Source: Spirochaetales bacterium (GTDB lineage: Bacteria > Spirochaetota > Spirochaetia > Sphaerochaetales > Sphaerochaetaceae). Taken from it: DNA of 6,943 nt. This document shows, one piece after another, positions 4,628 to 6,943 of this stretch. Location of the stretch: positions 1-6,943 of the forward strand of contig JALFYG010000241.1 of the NCBI GenBank assembly GCA_022784805.1, in the 5' to 3' direction. Below the pieces are notes generated by a model, which saw nothing but the letters and a program-made list of their open reading frames with translations, searched no databases and was not told the origin of the DNA. Position 1 is the stretch's first letter, and every line of letters starts with the position of its first letter. Made by a program: the position numbers and the translations under genes.

Positions 4628-6466
4628 TTATTTAACGACCTTCTTTTTAAATGGGTCATATTTGTATCCGGACCATTCAACACCGACTTGGCCGGAGAAT
4701 TCCATGATATTAAGTCTTACGCCATGTACGACTATAGACAAAAATCCCATAACTAGGTTTACAGCGTGTCCTATGATAAGGACGAGGATTCCAAATGGAA
4801 GAGTAAATCCACTCAAAAGTCCTGCAGCCATTCCGTTAAATGACTGTGCTATTGCCAAAGATGCAAGTCCAACAGCAAAGAGTCTTATATAACTCATTAC
4901 GTTTGAGAAGCAACTTATGGTATCGATAAAGTTAGTGAAGAAGCCACCCAATGACTCTTTTATACCCTGTCCAATTGGCTTACCTGGTGTCACTTCAGAG
5001 AATAGACATACAAGGACAAAGCCTATGATTATTCCAACTACGATAAGTGTAAATGGAACTTGTGTGTTTACGACAAGGTAAAGAACCAAGAGGTAAAGGA
5101 GGTTTGTGTTCAACATCCATCCAAAGTCTGCAAGGAACGATAGATCCTTTGCTTTGATCTTATCGATGATACATATGACACATGCCAATGACAAATGTAT
5201 TGTTCCGATGGAGAAACAAAGGGTCATCATGTTATCCTGGACATTGCCGGAGTTCATGCTGAAGGCTTCCGGGAAGTTGGTTAATCCTGGGATGACCAGC
5301 ATTCTCAAGAATCCAACATTATTGTTGATAGTCTCACTACCAAACCATGTACCTGTTATGGCTCCCCATATTACCGTGGCCCCACCAAAGACATAGATAA
5401 GAGCATTCATGTCAGAGCACTTCTTGCTCTTTACATTCATGACTACTGCTACAAGCACCAACAATAGTCCATATCCAGCGTCCCCGATAATCATGGCAAA
5501 GAAGAGTGTCATGAAAATCAAGAAATATCTGGATATATCCTTTTCTCTATATCCTGGAACAAGACCCAACATATCAAAGAGAGGCTGGATTATTCTGACA
5601 AAACCCTTGTGGTTCAGCTTTGTAGGAGGATTCTCCTCCTCTGTGGGGTCGTCAGAAATATAACCTACTCCATTCTTTTTAGCCCATGAACGGAAAGCGT
5701 CCTCTTCAGAGACAGGAAGGTATCCTGTGATATAGGAAATGCCTTCGTCATCAGAAACAGTTGCATTTACCTTATCCAAGATAATTGCTTCCTCTTCACT
5801 CTTAAGCCAAGCGTTCAGGGAAGGAATGTAGACAGTGGAGGAGCGGAAGATTCCTCTTATTTCCTCTACTCTCTTTTCTCCCAGAAGGGCTTCGCTTTCC
5901 AATTCACCAAGACTCTTATCTGGCAAGACAAACTCAGAAAGCTGATAATCCTTGGAGAGAGCCTCACCGATGACGGCAATGGCACTGCTGTTTTCATTCT
6001 TTACAAGAACAAATGAAACTTCAGGATCTTCTGAGAGAGCCTTAAGGTCTTTCTTTGTTACAGTGTAGAAGTGAAGAGAGATTCCCATTTCAGAGAGCTT
6101 CTTGATTTCTTTTGGATCAAAATCTCCCCACCCTCTGATTCTGTCGGCCTCGCTTCTTAAGACTCTTTCCCTATCCAAAGTCTTCTGTTCTTCTTCCATC
6201 AAGGCTACAAGAGCAGAGGAAGTGGAAAGAACATCGTCTTCTGATAGCTCTTTGGCCTCCAGTGGATTCTTTTTATCTACATAAGACTCAAGGGCACCGA
6301 GAACTTTCAAGACAATAGCCTTGTCTCTCTCTTTTTTCTCACTGTCTTCAGATTTCTGGACTACGTCCTTGATATGGACAAGTCCCAGATCACGAAGGGA
6401 TAGGACAACTGACAGGGCCTTCTCTTTTTGGCAGAAGACTGTAATTCTTTTCATTCTTTCAATCAT
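4628..6466 (-). CDS. atpI: V-type ATP synthase subunit I (a-subunit homologue)
   Basis: Membrane stator subunit (also NtpI) that forms the ion half-channels beside the K ring and links it to the peripheral stalk. The 612 residues are in the normal bacterial range. Residues 1 to ~300 are the cytosolic arm, charged and helical with likely coiled coils near 38-110 and 185-207. Residues ~310-590 are the membrane part, with helices near 312-343, 354-372, 412-434, 452-467, 472-490, 515-545 and 556-582. Family motifs seen are IIGDAGYG (326-333) and IWGAITGTWFG (366-376), and the key arginines are Arg528 in SYIRLFAVGLA and Arg584 in HGVRLNIMEF, which match Arg735 and Arg799 of yeast Vph1. The ATG shares one base with the atpD stop (TGATG) and has GGGAAGG just upstream. 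MKR at codon 5 is an alternative start with a weaker site. Confidence 0.96.
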   Translation of the reverse strand: MIERMKRITVFCQKEKALSVVLSLRDLGLVHIKDVVQKSEDSEKKERDKAIVLKVLGALESYVDKKNPLEAKELSEDDVLSTSSALVALMEEEQKTLDRERVLRSEADRIRGWGDFDPKEIKKLSEMGISLHFYTVTKKDLKALSEDPEVSFVLVKNENSSAIAVIGEALSKDYQLSEFVLPDKSLGELESEALLGEKRVEEIRGIFRSSTVYIPSLNAWLKSEEEAIILDKVNATVSDDEGISYITGYLPVSEEDAFRSWAKKNGVGYISDDPTEEENPPTKLNHKGFVRIIQPLFDMLGLVPGYREKDISRYFLIFMTLFFAMIIGDAGYGLLLVLVAVVMNVKSKKCSDMNALIYVFGGATVIWGAITGTWFGSETINNNVGFLRMLVIPGLTNFPEAFSMNSGNVQDNMMTLCFSIGTIHLSLACVICIIDKIKAKDLSFLADFGWMLNTNLLYLLVLYLVVNTQVPFTLIVVGIIIGFVLVCLFSEVTPGKPIGQGIKESLGGFFTNFIDTISCFSNVMSYIRLFAVGLASLAIAQSFNGMAAGLLSGFTLPFGILVLIIGHAVNLVMGFLSIVVHGVRLNIMEFSGQVGVEWSGYKYDPFKKKVVK

Positions 6467-6943
6467 CAGCTTACCTTCCCTAATTTCTTCTTTGCAATCT
6501 TTCCCCTTACGACAGCAGAAGTCTGCTGATCCTGGAGATAGATACCGATTTTCCTAATATTTTCTTTGGCCTCAGGAATCTTGACCTTCTCAAAGAGGTT
6601 GACTCTCTGAGTTGTGGTCCTCAATTCCTTCTCGAGAAGCCTGATCCTTTCTTTAAGTGTCTCGATCAAAGCATCGTATCTGGCGATTTCTCCAAGAGCG
6701 ACGATGGCCTTGTCAACCCACAAAGGATAGGCTCTCAGGTCATAAGGAACATCCTCAAAGACCAAAGACTGGAATACAGGAACTTCGACTCCTGCAATAT
6801 TTCCTTTGGTCTTCTTGACTTCCTTTACTTTTACAAGATGAGAGATAGAGCGCTCTTCACTCCAGGAGCTGTTCTCACCATAGACTGCAATCCAGCTTTT
6901 CATGCCATCTACAGCCTCTTTCTGCTTCACCCTCAACTCTTCT
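6466..6943 (-). CDS. atpD: V-type ATP synthase subunit D, 5' end outside the window
   Basis: Central-stalk subunit (also NtpD) whose coiled-coil shaft turns inside the A3B3 head and passes torque to the K ring. About 158 codons are visible, the C-terminal three quarters of a ~200-residue family. The frame stays open to the window edge, so the TTG at 6936 is an internal Leu codon, not a start. The visible part has the start of the globular middle (VPVFQSLVFEDVPYDLRAYP) and a long C-terminal helix. The helix carries the family signature LRTTTQRVNLFEKVKIPEAK, followed by ENIRKIGIYLQDQQ and a basic tail (VVRGKIAKKK). It overlaps atpI by one base. Genes for subunits E, A and B probably lie beyond the right edge, as in Treponema. 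Confidence 0.95.
   Translation of the reverse strand, partial: EELRVKQKEAVDGMKSWIAVYGENSSWSEERSISHLVKVKEVKKTKGNIAGVEVPVFQSLVFEDVPYDLRAYPLWVDKAIVALGEIARYDALIETLKERIRLLEKELRTTTQRVNLFEKVKIPEAKENIRKIGIYLQDQQTSAVVRGKIAKKKLGKVS

Noticed and set aside
4384..4683. Minus-strand 99-codon frame overlapping atpI end and atpK start
   Set aside because: It is out of frame with two well-supported genes and its His/Trp/Cys-rich translation resembles no protein family.
4620..5663. Plus-strand frames opposite atpI
   Set aside because: Antisense shadows of a conserved membrane protein gene; no independent support.
6934..6936. TTG as the start codon of atpD
   Set aside because: The frame continues open to the window edge and the N-terminal helix expected for subunit D is missing, so the gene simply runs off the window.

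Overview
The window most likely comes from a spirochaete (Spirochaetota, Treponema/Sphaerochaeta-like, perhaps gut-associated). The reasons are a bacterial V-type ATPase cluster in the order D-I-K, as in Treponema, an MEP-pathway ispG (Borrelia uses mevalonate instead), a large lipoprotein solute-binding protein, and AT-rich DNA. The phylum is an inference from gene content and protein character; no marker gene is present. Every gene I can support is on the minus strand, so transcription runs from high to low coordinates.

Right part (6943 to about 4111): the 3' portion of a V-ATPase operon. It holds the C-terminal part of central-stalk subunit D (cut by the window edge), the membrane stator/a-like subunit I, and the proteolipid ring subunit K. 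D and I overlap by one base (TGATG). I and K are 20 bases apart with a good ribosome binding site. K carries the full set of side-chain ligands known from the Na+-binding Enterococcus hirae K ring, so the enzyme is probably Na+-coupled. A strong terminator with a C(UUCG)G tetraloop follows K.

Middle part (4112 to 2171): a second transcription unit with its own candidate promoter just after that terminator. It encodes a small VOC/glyoxalase-fold protein, a short protein resembling a YhcH/TabA family member that has lost its central metal-binding section, and IspG, the 4Fe-4S enzyme of the penultimate MEP step. The second and third genes overlap by four bases (ATGA). The unit ends in a perfect 10-bp stem terminator with a T7 run.

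Left part (2170 to 1): a promoter region of about 170 bases with several short repeats (three GATAAT half-sites, two TTTGTATT direct repeats, one CGAATATTCG palindrome). It precedes a TTG-started lipoprotein of 631 residues. The N-terminal part is a family 1-type extracellular solute-binding protein. The last ~195 residues look like the C-terminal substrate-binding domain of 5'-nucleotidases (UshA-like) without the catalytic metallophosphoesterase domain. This unusual fusion is the most interesting item in the window. After it comes only a possible 21-residue ORF with a good ribosome binding site; no ABC permease gene starts before the window ends.

No tRNA, rRNA, CRISPR array, insertion sequence or phage gene was seen.
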